Shown one piece after another: positions 40,014 through 48,478 of a stretch of DNA of 56,169 nucleotides; within the stretch, counting starts at the first letter, position 1, and each line of letters opens with the position of its first letter. The stretch spans positions 1 through 56,169 of IMG/VR virus record IMGVR_UViG_3300037587_000914; one strand, 5' to 3'. The stretch is from a virus. The position numbers were made by a program, and so were the translations under genes. The notes beneath the pieces were generated by a model. The model saw only the letters and a list, made by a program, of their open reading frames with translations. It searched no databases and was not told where the DNA came from.

Positions 40014-40361
40014 TTAATGAATTATGGATAGCCTTATTATCCAGCCCGCTGAAGCTATAAGGGCCGTGACTAACAGGCCGATGATCCACATTGTCTTTGT
40101 TATTCTGAACTGTTTTCTTGTCGCATATTTTGCACTCAATTTTTCTTTTGTTTTGTCTTCAACTACGATTGTATTTAATGTAAGAGCATGAGCATCTCTA
40201 CTGGAAAATAACTCTTTTATATCCTCTTCATGGCGCTCGATGTCTTCACCGTGGCCGTGTACCTTCTCTTCTGTCCTGATAGCCGATTCTTTAGTTTTAG
40301 TGACATCACCTTGAATATTGTCAAGCTTTTTAACAATTCGACTTATATCTTCTCCGGACAC
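40014..40361 (-). CDS. XhlA-like membrane protein, coiled coil plus C-terminal span
   Basis: 115 residues. Coiled coil at 5-55 (KKLDNIQGDVTKTKESAIRT) and a terminal membrane span (MWIIGLLVTALIASAGWIIR). This topology is that of XhlA/holin-associated or inner-membrane spanin proteins. Grouped with a lipoprotein and two other membrane proteins as a lysis cassette. Confidence 0.6.
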   Translation of the reverse strand: MSGEDISRIVKKLDNIQGDVTKTKESAIRTEEKVHGHGEDIERHEEDIKELFSSRDAHALTLNTIVVEDKTKEKLSAKYATRKQFRITKTMWIIGLLVTALIASAGWIIRLSIIH

Positions 40362-40380
40362 GTTCGCTCCAATTAAGCTG

Positions 40381-40632
40381 TTATCTGTCCTCAGATGCAG
40401 ACAGTTTGGTATATTCTATTTCAAGCTTTAAAAGCTCGACTTCCTTCTTCTTTTTACTGATATCATAATCCAGCTTATTGAGAACGCGCTCTTTCTTTGA
40501 GGAGACAAGACTTGTAATACCGGTGGCAAGTATGCCGATACCCCCGACCGATTCACCTGCCTTGAGTCCAAAGCAGCCACTGGAAGCCATTGCAATCATC
40601 GATATTAAGGCAATTAGAATATGCTTTTTCAT
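40381..40632 (-). CDS. Small lipoprotein, possible outer-membrane spanin
   Basis: 83 residues. Lipoprotein signal MKKHILIALISMIAMASSGC with lipobox SSGC, lipid on Cys20. The mature part is Gly-rich, then a charged coil (KKKKEVELLKLEIEYTK). With the membrane coil protein 20 nt downstream it may form a spanin-like pair bridging both membranes of a Gram-negative host. Confidence 0.6.
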   Translation of the reverse strand: MKKHILIALISMIAMASSGCFGLKAGESVGGIGILATGITSLVSSKKERVLNKLDYDISKKKKEVELLKLEIEYTKLSASEDR

Positions 40633-40636
40633 ATCA

Positions 40637-40879
40637 CTATGATCCTTTAGGATTTATTACTTTTTCCTTAGCCTTCTGCAGCAACTTCAGGCCACCGGTA
40701 CCTAATACAGCGCCCAGATCTGTTAATGTGGGCATTGGAGCCTCGGGATTAAAACTATGGTTCAACCAGGCCACACAATAAACAATTGCAAACACGATCT
40801 GAATCGCCCTCATAGAGCTGAATTGCCCCTGTTCATCCTTCAAAAACTCCAGGAATTTATTGTCGGCTTTGTTTGCCAT
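40637..40879 (-). CDS. Holin-like membrane protein, 80 aa
   Basis: From ATG 40879; upstream in-frame residues (FTAKAQRAQRKKG) are D repeat. AGAGGGGGT site. A membrane span AIQIVFAIVYCVAWL at 25-39 and a second weaker one at 53-66 (DLGAVLGTGGLKLL). Size and position fit a holin. Confidence 0.55.
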   Translation of the reverse strand: MANKADNKFLEFLKDEQGQFSSMRAIQIVFAIVYCVAWLNHSFNPEAPMPTLTDLGAVLGTGGLKLLQKAKEKVINPKGS

Positions 40880-41016
40880 CTTTTTTACCCCCTCTGTGCC
40901 TTTTTTCCTTTGCGCCCTCTGCGCCTTTGCGGTGAACTTTTTTCCTTTTTGGGACGGACACATAGGTCATGCCCCTACATAAAATTCATTTAAATCTGAA
41001 ATCGTAATTCGTAAAT
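40880..41016. repeat. Family D, A and E repeats
   Basis: D copy at 40880-40935 (leader of the 40879 start), A at 40952-40979, E at about 40990-41016. Confidence 0.75.
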
Positions 41017-41169
41017 CTAAAATCCTTTTAACACCTCTACGGGATTAACAGTGTCCATATTGAGGATCATAATGGAGATTACTGCAGAAACGAGGAGGAC
41101 GGCCATTAATATCCCAATCCTTCCGATCTTCTTTGTGTCTTGTGCCAGGGTTTTTAATAATTCACCCAT
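41017..41169 (-). CDS. Single-pass membrane protein, 50 aa
   Basis: ATG 41169, 11 nt after the stop of the upstream gene. Basic N-terminus (LAQDTKKIGRIG) and one span (ILMAVLLVSAVISIMIL). Part of the lysis/membrane cluster; could be a holin or antiholin. Confidence 0.55.
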   Translation of the reverse strand: MGELLKTLAQDTKKIGRIGILMAVLLVSAVISIMILNMDTVNPVEVLKGF

Positions 41170-41180
41170 TTTAGTTTCCC

Positions 41181-41495
41181 TTAATCTATTGTTCCTGGAT
41201 ACAATGTAATGATCTTTGCCAGTGCGGATGCTTTCATATTTGCTAATTTGGATTCAAGGCTTGATCCTGGCTGCACATTAATATGCACAGTTTCACGTTT
41301 TACAGCAATGGAAACACCTGCATCTTGGTATACATGTGAAAAACTTACAGATGCAGTATTATTATCGTAATTTATATTGATTTCGTTTAATTCAATACCA
41401 TCTATACTTTCAGGCGCGGCCAATGTAATATCTTTCGCAAAGATAGCAGACGACGTAAACAATAAAGCAAATACACTGATCAATAATAACCGCAT
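41181..41495 (-). CDS. Exported protein following the fibre gene, 104 aa
   Basis: Signal peptide MRLLLISVFALLFTSSAIFA then a beta-rich domain (ELNEININYDNNTASVSFSH). It starts 1 nt after the fibre stop, so they are co-translated; both carry signal peptides, hinting at export together. Family unknown. Confidence 0.6.
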   Translation of the reverse strand: MRLLLISVFALLFTSSAIFAKDITLAAPESIDGIELNEININYDNNTASVSFSHVYQDAGVSIAVKRETVHINVQPGSSLESKLANMKASALAKIITLYPGTID

Positions 41496-41496
41496 G

Positions 41497-44400
41497 TTAT
41501 TCTCCTAAAAAGTTAGCTAAATTTTTCCATTGTTTAGCCGTAATTCTTACTCCATTAAATTCAATAAATTTATTTGTTACGGCAAAGACAGGAACACGTT
41601 TCATAAGACGCTTTCCTTCCCCAACTAAATCGCCACCAACAAGATTACCAGTTCTCCAGTCTAGATCATTATCAATAGCAATGCCACTCGGATACCCAAT
41701 GTAATCTTGAAGCTCAAGAGTCCTCCACTGAGAATCTCCCTTCCTTGCCTGATAACAATAGTCGGCTCCATTTGACAATGTAAAATGATGATCGTTCCAT
41801 GTAAGTGCTGCCGTACCACAAGAACCTGTATTATCAACATCAGGAGTGACATCACCAGCCGCAGTAAAATTGCCTCCTGCAAAGAACCGAAACATATTGG
41901 TTCCGGAGTTGTCCCTAAGTCTTAAAATCTCCTCCGAATTACTATCTCCTGCTGAAACTAGAAAACCAAGTCCTCCAGTTGTGTGGAGATTGTTAATTTC
42001 CATCACGAATGATGCCACAGTATCTTGAACATCAAGCTTATAAGTCGGGGTTAGAGTTCCGATACCGACTTTGCCAGTATCGCCTCTAACGGCGAACGTA
42101 GAACTATCAATACTAAAAGTATCACCCGCAACATTTCCCATATCAATATCAAGGCCACCACCTGTCTCAACGGTTATTTGCCTTGATGCAAATAGTGTTG
42201 TGCCGCCTAGATCAAGGGATGTACCAGTAGCTATTCCTATCACTGGCGTGATAAGTGTTGGAGTATTATCAACAACAAAAGTTGAACCTGTACCAGTCTG
42301 TGAAGCAATTGATGTGGCATTACCTATTGATGTTATTGGCCCAGTCAAATTTGCATTTGTCGTTACTGTGGACGCATTACCTGTTATAGAGCCAGCTATG
42401 CTATTAGTTACTTCCAGATCAACAAACCAGCCTTTAGTAATTCTCGCACCCGTGGCCCCTATATCACCTGATGGCATCTGTAGAGTAGTTATTCCATCCA
42501 GCGTACCACCATCTATATTGACATTGGTAAGTGCCTGGCTTCCCATATCCCATGGGCCAGCCAAAGGTCTAGTGCCGCCTGTCAAGAGATAATTAGCTTC
42601 TGTGTATTCAGTAGCTGCCCCCGCTCCGTCAAATCCCGCAAATGTGGAAACCGCCCCCGTATGTCCGGATGAAGTAAAGACCAAACCGGTGAGATTGGGG
42701 TGTGCAGAAACAAGCCCCCCCACAAAAGTTGTAGTAAATGCCGAACTTATACTGGCTGCGGTTCCTGCTGATTTCTGAAAAGTAAGCCTGGCGGCTAAAG
42801 TTCCAGAAGCGGTTATTCTTGGAGGCAGAGACCCTGTTGGTGCCGTTTCTTCATCAGCTTCTGATTCTGAATTATATTGATTGCGACCGTACACCATTAA
42901 AACATGACCGTCTAATTCAATATAAAACCATAAAACCGCCCACCTGTTATTTGCCATTGTGGTCAGTGTTCCTGCATTGTCATATTGTGCATTCGGCCAT
43001 TGAGTGGCACCTGTAGCCTCTTGACCACCTATAGAATACGTATCAAACCCGCCTGAGATAGAAGTGTCTAATGCTGTGATCGTATTATCTGAGCGGCCCC
43101 ACCATAAATGACCAGCAGTTAAGGTTATATTCCTCGTTCCTGTTTCCCCGAAAATGAGACCTCCCTGTCTTTCATCTCTTATTATGCCATGGGCACGTCT
43201 CATAAACCTGCCTGCCTGCCCTATTGATTCATCTAATCTTACTCCAAGATTAAAAACAGTTTCAATAGCACCGCCTTCGTCAACGATTACGCCGATTAAT
43301 ATATTATCTTCTGCTTCAAGAAATTCATTTGTACTTAAGGTAATAGCGCCAGTATCATCAACATAGACATATTGCGCTGTATCATCTGGCACAGCAATAC
43401 CTGAAGAAGCACTCGCTTTAAACGAAACCAAAGGAGCATTACTATCTGCCGTTGTCCGTATAAGCCCTGAACCCGCAGCAACATCAAGCGTGCCTGCCCC
43501 ACCATCGGATAATGTGAAGCCTAAGAAAAATCCTGAAGAACCGGTATTATCTAAATACTCCTGAACTTGATCTATGGTTGGAGATCCCACACCAGTAGCC
43601 ACAGACACATTAGCCGCCGAAATTCCCGTTATATTAGCACCATCGAATGTGGGTGATGTACCTGATTTAACCGACTGATCAAACCAGTCATCCAGAGTTG
43701 GATTTCCGCTTAAAGTTATAGTTCTGTCGGAATCGCCTGTGGTAAGTGTAAGAGTTCTATCTGCTGTTATATCTGATCCTGGTGCGATGATTAAATCATG
43801 CGAGCCATTGGTATCAAGTATATGGAGTCCCAGGTTAGGTAGATTAATAAGTGTAGTGAAAGTCGGAGAATCGCTGAATACAGACTGAAGAGTACCGGTT
43901 TCATTACTTAATGTCCCTGCTAATTGTGCTGATGTGGTAGTCGAAAAGAAACCTAAGTTATCACTGGCATCAGCTATGGCATTACCGCCGATTGAGGTTG
44001 AAGCATTGAGGTCAAATGTTGGATCATTATTAGCGGTCAATGTAGCAAAGGGGATATACGAAGCACCATCCACATCATAAGCTGCTAATATTGCAATATC
44101 AGCAGCAGAAGTTCCTGTTCGGAAAGCTCCTGCATTGACCATAGTCAGGTTATTAGGTATATCATTTGTCCTGCCAGCACCCTGTACTAATATTCTGCCA
44201 AGTGTTGCATGGGAGCGAGTAACTGTAGCTATAAACTGAACTAAATCACCATTAGTTGTCGGTCTTACATTGGTTAAGGTTCCTACCGTAGTAGATATAT
44301 AAAGCATATCACCTACTGACCATGATTCACTGACAGGGGTTCCGGTTGTGTTTATATTCTCTACAACACCAATCTCAATAACATGCCCATTAGTATTATT

Positions 44401-45099
44401 AGCTATATCTTCCTCAACTATTCCCATTGCTGGCATAGAAGCTGCAACATTAGCATCTGCAGGCTCTATCTCCGTTCTATCTTGTCCCGCATTATAACCT
44501 GATGCATAAACAGGAGTTCCTGCAGTCAGGGGGCTACCCGAAACATTTCTTACTTTTTCATAAGTACTATCGGCATGTACCACATTGGTATCATCATCAA
44601 TTATCTTATTTGTAAGTGTTTCCGTGCCAGCAGGGGTTAAATAATCCGTTCCCGCAACCGCCTGATCTATTACGCCAGAAACATGTTTTAACAGGCAATC
44701 GGGCAAAGCGTTTAATGGTTGTTCGTTTGTTAATATTGCATCTGGGATTTGCGTAATATAAGTAGCAGTTATGGGGCCACCACCTCCGGTAGTCTCTATC
44801 CACGCCGCAGCGCCTGTTGATGAATCTACACAGACGTATTCCTTGTCGTTTGTAGTGTCTATCCATCTGGATCCAACCTCGTAACCGGATGTACCGTCAT
44901 CGTTAACTGTAGGAGTGGCTGTCTTTGAAAACTCCGCTTTTTTAGACGACAACGTGGCAGGATCCATGTTGGCTGCGGTTATCGTGTCATCCTTTATCTG
45001 CGTACCCCTTATCTTCTTTGCCGCATAAGAGGTATGGCATATACCTGCAATCATAAAGACCGTAAACATCAGCCAGGTAATCAAAGACAATCTTTTCAT
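41497..45099 (-). CDS. Large tail fibre protein with N-terminal signal peptide
   Basis: 1200 residues from ATG 45099 (also ATG 45108). MKRLSLITWLMFTVFMIAGI and then AYA form a signal peptide, unusual for a fibre. After it comes IRGTQIKDDTITAANM, a phage fibre N-terminal motif, then long Thr/Asn/Gly-rich beta-helix-like sequence with recurring TLTNKIIDDD and SPTFDGANITG motifs, a beta-jelly section, and a compact C-terminus (VRITAKQWKNLANFLG). No self-cleaving chaperone domain is visible. Role in host recognition inferred. Confidence 0.75.
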   Translation of the reverse strand: MKRLSLITWLMFTVFMIAGICHTSYAAKKIRGTQIKDDTITAANMDPATLSSKKAEFSKTATPTVNDDGTSGYEVGSRWIDTTNDKEYVCVDSSTGAAAWIETTGGGGPITATYITQIPDAILTNEQPLNALPDCLLKHVSGVIDQAVAGTDYLTPAGTETLTNKIIDDDTNVVHADSTYEKVRNVSGSPLTAGTPVYASGYNAGQDRTEIEPADANVAASMPAMGIVEEDIANNTNGHVIEIGVVENINTTGTPVSESWSVGDMLYISTTVGTLTNVRPTTNGDLVQFIATVTRSHATLGRILVQGAGRTNDIPNNLTMVNAGAFRTGTSAADIAILAAYDVDGASYIPFATLTANNDPTFDLNASTSIGGNAIADASDNLGFFSTTTSAQLAGTLSNETGTLQSVFSDSPTFTTLINLPNLGLHILDTNGSHDLIIAPGSDITADRTLTLTTGDSDRTITLSGNPTLDDWFDQSVKSGTSPTFDGANITGISAANVSVATGVGSPTIDQVQEYLDNTGSSGFFLGFTLSDGGAGTLDVAAGSGLIRTTADSNAPLVSFKASASSGIAVPDDTAQYVYVDDTGAITLSTNEFLEAEDNILIGVIVDEGGAIETVFNLGVRLDESIGQAGRFMRRAHGIIRDERQGGLIFGETGTRNITLTAGHLWWGRSDNTITALDTSISGGFDTYSIGGQEATGATQWPNAQYDNAGTLTTMANNRWAVLWFYIELDGHVLMVYGRNQYNSESEADEETAPTGSLPPRITASGTLAARLTFQKSAGTAASISSAFTTTFVGGLVSAHPNLTGLVFTSSGHTGAVSTFAGFDGAGAATEYTEANYLLTGGTRPLAGPWDMGSQALTNVNIDGGTLDGITTLQMPSGDIGATGARITKGWFVDLEVTNSIAGSITGNASTVTTNANLTGPITSIGNATSIASQTGTGSTFVVDNTPTLITPVIGIATGTSLDLGGTTLFASRQITVETGGGLDIDMGNVAGDTFSIDSSTFAVRGDTGKVGIGTLTPTYKLDVQDTVASFVMEINNLHTTGGLGFLVSAGDSNSEEILRLRDNSGTNMFRFFAGGNFTAAGDVTPDVDNTGSCGTAALTWNDHHFTLSNGADYCYQARKGDSQWRTLELQDYIGYPSGIAIDNDLDWRTGNLVGGDLVGEGKRLMKRVPVFAVTNKFIEFNGVRITAKQWKNLANFLGE

Positions 45100-45185
45100 A
45101 TTTATTCTCATTTGATTAAGGGCGAACACATAGGTACGCCCCTACGTTAAAATCCTTAAATCCTTAAATCCCTCAATTCCTAAAT
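45100..45185. repeat. Family A and E repeats
   Basis: A palindrome at 45118-45146 is the leader of the fibre gene; E words at 45150-45185. Confidence 0.7.
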
Positions 45186-45494
45186 CTATAGATACTTTGC
45201 CCTTAGAACATCAGGATCTGCACCGCCTATGGGTGCCTCTATCATTGTTATCTGATTTGTAGACAGCGTATAATCATCACCCTCCCACAGAAGCAACCCG
45301 TTAAGGTAAAGGTCTAGTGAGTCGGTTATCGGCGTTTGAGTTAAAGTAAACACCAGATTGACCCCGTTAATAGCGCCGGATGGCGTTTCTTTAAAAAACG
45401 TAACCGCATGAGCTTCGTTCCAATTACTGGGGCGCACGATAGTATCGTCAGGGCCATCTGCTTTTGGATTGTTAAACGCATGTATAATTCCCAT
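45186..45494 (-). CDS. Appendage domain protein, 102 aa
   Basis: GAINGVNLVFTLTQTP, LDLYLNGLLLWEGDDYTL and MIEAPIGG show the repeated phage tail-appendage module seen in fibres and baseplates. 3 nt from the upstream gene. Confidence 0.65.
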   Translation of the reverse strand: MGIIHAFNNPKADGPDDTIVRPSNWNEAHAVTFFKETPSGAINGVNLVFTLTQTPITDSLDLYLNGLLLWEGDDYTLSTNQITMIEAPIGGADPDVLRAKYL

Positions 45495-45497
45495 AAA

Positions 45498-45839
45498 TCA
45501 AAACTTCCTCGCGTTTACGATGACCTCGTAGTTTTCCGGATAAGCTGAAATAATCCCCAATGCGCTAGACACATAGAACACCGCTTTATACGGCGAATTG
45601 GTTGAGACAAAAGTAGCTGCTACACGTGAAAATTTGACCCTGCCGTTGGCCGCATCTTCTATGGCAAGAAGCGGACTGGCGTCATTGGTCTTGTGGCTGA
45701 CAATAGCATCGTCTTTCCCCTTTATCCTGATCTCTACATACGTAACACCAACTAACGACACAAAAGAGCTATTCAGCAATAATTCAAAGCTTATGGGGTC
45801 ATCTGTACCATCCCTTACTATTACGGTTGTATTGGCCAT
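45498..45839 (-). CDS. BppU-like beta-sandwich protein, 113 aa
   Basis: TYVEIRIKGKDDAIVS, ANGRVKFSRVAA and SPYKAVFYVSSALGIISAYP follow the N-terminal domain of baseplate upper proteins of siphophages: strand, Gly turn, strand, P/Y. Likely a structural adaptor for the fibre. Confidence 0.6.
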   Translation of the reverse strand: MANTTVIVRDGTDDPISFELLLNSSFVSLVGVTYVEIRIKGKDDAIVSHKTNDASPLLAIEDAANGRVKFSRVAATFVSTNSPYKAVFYVSSALGIISAYPENYEVIVNARKF

Positions 45840-45844
45840 TTAAT

Positions 45845-45997
45845 TTATTCTCGAACATACTCTCTGACATTTGTATCTCTACCCACCACAATAATGTCCT
45901 TATTAGCAAGGACAATGTTCACATCCCTGATATCTTTGTACGTTAAAGGTCCAACCTGGAAAGCATCTACCTGAAAAGCATCTGTCTGGAATGCCAT
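45845..45997 (-). CDS. Small virion-type protein, 50 aa
   Basis: ATG 45997 to TAA 45847-45845. Starts MAFQTDAFQVDAFQV, a repeated AFQxDAFQ motif that I associate with short proteins of head or tail clusters, then a beta strand (NKDIIVVGRDTNV). 5 nt before the 45839 start. Confidence 0.6.
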   Translation of the reverse strand: MAFQTDAFQVDAFQVGPLTYKDIRDVNIVLANKDIIVVGRDTNVREYVRE

Positions 45998-46172
45998 GTT
46001 TATTTAATCCCTTATTCCATACTTACTTTTGTCATTCCCGTAGTCTGTTGAGCGGGAATCTAAGTGACTAAAGTGAACTAAAGTTTAAAGTGCCTAAAGT
46101 TATGGCAAAAGATAAATCTTTTATTCTTTTAACTTTAGGCACTTTAGATCACTTCAAAGCTTCACACTTCTT
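45998..46172. repeat. Family F and C repeats
   Basis: F-like gtcattcccgtagtctgttg at about 46033-46060, then a short C element with inverted ends at 46072-46163. No gene. Confidence 0.65.
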
Positions 46173-47132
46173 TTACGACAATGCGCATTTCCTGAACTGC
46201 TTCTTCTGGCCGATTATGCCGTTGTATCCACCTGTTGATACGTGAGCGGCACCAAGGACCAACTCATTACGCTGAGGAGGTCTCAGGTTCAGATCTTCCC
46301 ACTCGCCACGCTGATTCTTATCGCCTGGCAGGACTACCCAGTAGTGTGTATTTGCCATCTTCGTCGTGCTGATCACCGTGTCGATGTTGTACACAATCTG
46401 ATTGCTATTGGCATTCGGGCTCACAAAAGAGGAGGCTATCGCCTGAAATATCCTGCCCCTTAATATGGGATTGCAGACGATGGCAAATGTTGAGTTCTCG
46501 TCTACGTCATGCCCCACTGCTTCGAGGTCGATTAGTATGTTCGCACATGCCTTATTTATTGTGTTAACGTCAGATGTGTCAAATGCCTGGTCTATGCTTG
46601 TCAAAGCTGTAATCAGCGCGTAGAATATAGTTGCTTTCTTGTCCCACCATCTACGGACGGTTGCAGAAGCAAGCGCGTCTATTTTGTAATACTGGTTAAA
46701 CCTGATCCAGTCATCCAGCACGTTGAACCCGCCTGTAAACCTTAGCATGGCAACGTTAGTCTTCGCTGATGTCGGCAGTTTGGAGAGCTTCGCCTCTTCG
46801 CCCTCAAGCTGCTGGTAGAAGGTTACACCGCCGCTTACATCAAGCACATCGAATGTGTTGTTCGTGCTCGTGCGCATGTCCACCTCGTCAAAGAGGAATT
46901 CATATCCTCTGTCAGGTGATTTAATGGTATTCGCCTGAACAAGCGAAACAGGTATAGTACCCATGAGATTCGAATCAGAACCCACAAACTTGTCGCCGCT
47001 TACTCTCGTAACAGGACCGTCGTGAACCTCCTTCATGAAGTGGTTCAGGGCGCCGATAATGGCATCCTTCCTATCCTCCACTGGGATCTCTTCGATCCTT
47101 TTCCAGTCAAAAATTTTCTTTCCGTATAACAT
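46173..47132 (-). CDS. Major capsid protein
   Basis: 319 residues, right after the decoration gene in the head operon. N-terminal arm (RKDAIIGALNHFMKEVHDG), a FYQQLEGEEAKLSKLPTSAK loop, and a final VLGAAHVSTGGYNGIIG strand suit an HK97-fold shell protein of average size. No cleavage site could be assigned by eye. Call rests mainly on position and size. Confidence 0.75.
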   Translation of the reverse strand: MLYGKKIFDWKRIEEIPVEDRKDAIIGALNHFMKEVHDGPVTRVSGDKFVGSDSNLMGTIPVSLVQANTIKSPDRGYEFLFDEVDMRTSTNNTFDVLDVSGGVTFYQQLEGEEAKLSKLPTSAKTNVAMLRFTGGFNVLDDWIRFNQYYKIDALASATVRRWWDKKATIFYALITALTSIDQAFDTSDVNTINKACANILIDLEAVGHDVDENSTFAIVCNPILRGRIFQAIASSFVSPNANSNQIVYNIDTVISTTKMANTHYWVVLPGDKNQRGEWEDLNLRPPQRNELVLGAAHVSTGGYNGIIGQKKQFRKCALS

Positions 47133-47241
47133 TCTACGTTCCCTCCTTTTTATAATTGCGTTGTAGGGGCGAACCTATGTGTTCGCCCTGTTTGTTAATA
47201 TGTGTTTGCCCTGTTTGTTAGGATGTATTCACCGTTTTAGT
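47133..47241. repeat. Family A palindromes in tandem
   Basis: gtaggggcgaacctatgtgt at 47163 and a partly overlapping tgtgtttgccctgtttgtta block. Between decoration and capsid genes. Confidence 0.7.
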
Positions 47242-47853
47242 TTATGTCACAGCTCTGACTAATGTGTAGTCCAGAATATGGTCAGTACTTGGATCCGCAC
47301 TCATCACAACGTCGATCTGTCCTGATGCGGCCTGCGCATCTAATATCGTCACCGGAGTAGCGCCCCTGTCGTTCAATGTTACATGACAGACGTCTGTCGC
47401 CAGTGCACCGGCAATAGTGATAGTCTCGTTCGCATCGCCGCCTGCAGTTGTGAATGAAGCGGCTGCTATAATTATGTGCGTCTGTACAACTCCGGCGGCA
47501 GATATAACGTCCAGCTTCGGTTCCAGCCACATGACGACGTGAGTATCTGCACTGGCAGCATCCTCAAGGCAGTAACCGCACTGCGTGTTGCCGGCGGCTG
47601 ACTTATTGATTTCGTCGTCTGCCACATCAAAATAAACTTTATCGTGCGCGTTGATAGCCAACGATGTATTCTTGGGCATCGAAACCTTACCCTTGTATAC
47701 ATAAGCGTTGTCTGCCGCTGCGTCAGCGGCATTGACTGCAATCAATATCGCACCGTTATTCAAAATTATCTGGCCCAGCGTAACGGCGGAACTATCATCG
47801 TGTTTAATAGTCCTTAAGTTGGGTATAACGTCCATAGGTATTCCGATTGCCAT
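47242..47853 (-). CDS. Capsid decoration protein (DUF2190-like)
   Basis: 203 residues. AVTLGQIILNNGAILIAVNA, KGKVSMPKNTSLAINA and KVYFDVADDEINKS are DUF2190 marks; the C-terminal 80 residues add an Ig-like domain (TFTTAGGDANETITIAGAL). It trims or stabilises the shell, as gpD does in lambda. Confidence 0.8.
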   Translation of the reverse strand: MAIGIPMDVIPNLRTIKHDDSSAVTLGQIILNNGAILIAVNAADAAADNAYVYKGKVSMPKNTSLAINAHDKVYFDVADDEINKSAAGNTQCGYCLEDAASADTHVVMWLEPKLDVISAAGVVQTHIIIAAASFTTAGGDANETITIAGALATDVCHVTLNDRGATPVTILDAQAASGQIDVVMSADPSTDHILDYTLVRAVT

Positions 47854-47895
47854 GATCTTGCCTCCTTTTTGTTATTTGGTTAATTGGTTCTTTGC

Positions 47896-47920
47896 CGGCT
47901 CAATCTTTTAGATTGAGCCG
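47896..47920 (-). terminator. 11-bp perfect hairpin between scaffold and decoration genes
   Basis: CGGCTCAATCT, TTT loop, AGATTGAGCCG. No U tract follows in the coding direction, so it may be a leaky terminator, RNase processing point or mRNA stabiliser that changes the ratio of scaffold to capsid. Confidence 0.45.
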
Positions 47921-47950
47921 AAACATTTTATCTTGTGTTCTTGTATAATT

Positions 47951-48003
47951 AAGGGCAAACACACAGGATTGCCACCTTGTCCTCGGCGCCTTTTGTCCGG
48001 GGA
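47951..48003. repeat. Family A and G repeats
   Basis: agggcaaacacacaggattg (A) and gtcctcggcgccttttgtcc (G) side by side, next to the stop at 48008. Confidence 0.7.
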
Positions 48004-48007
48004 ACAT

Positions 48008-48478
48008 TTATTTCTTGCTATCTGTATTGGGGATCAATACGTTCTCTTTCTCCCCATCCTTAGACTTGTCCCTGCTATCATCACCTTCTGTCTGCGATTT
48101 GTTAGGGAATGCAACTTCCATCCTCTTCTGAAGACTCTTATTCTCATTCTTCAGATAGTCAATAGGATGATTCTCCACGACAGCCTTTACACCCTTCTGA
48201 TCTTCTTCTGACTCGCCGATATCTTTAAGCGCGGCCTTCATCCTGATGTTGTCCTTAACCAGCTCCTGCCTGAAAGCCTTGCCGTCAGCAGCAAGCGGGT
48301 CGAGTTCGGATATCTTCGTTTCGAGTTCCGTTATTTTGGTTTCCTTCACCTTGATCTGCGTATCGGCTTTTGTGCCGGCAGCACCAATCAACGCCTTAAT
48401 CTCGTCAGCAATGCCATCCTCTGTGAAGAGAGTTTTAAACTCCTTAGACAATTTTTCTAAAAACGCTTTTAAGTCCAT
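48008..48478 (-). CDS. Nested scaffold protein from internal start
   Basis: In-frame ATG at 48478 with AGGAGG (48494-48489) 10 nt upstream: a better site than that of the full gene. It gives 156 residues of coiled coil without the protease, matching the NU3/gpZ arrangement known in lambda and Mu. Confidence 0.65.
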   Translation of the reverse strand: MDLKAFLEKLSKEFKTLFTEDGIADEIKALIGAAGTKADTQIKVKETKITELETKISELDPLAADGKAFRQELVKDNIRMKAALKDIGESEEDQKGVKAVVENHPIDYLKNENKSLQKRMEVAFPNKSQTEGDDSRDKSKDGEKENVLIPNTDSKK

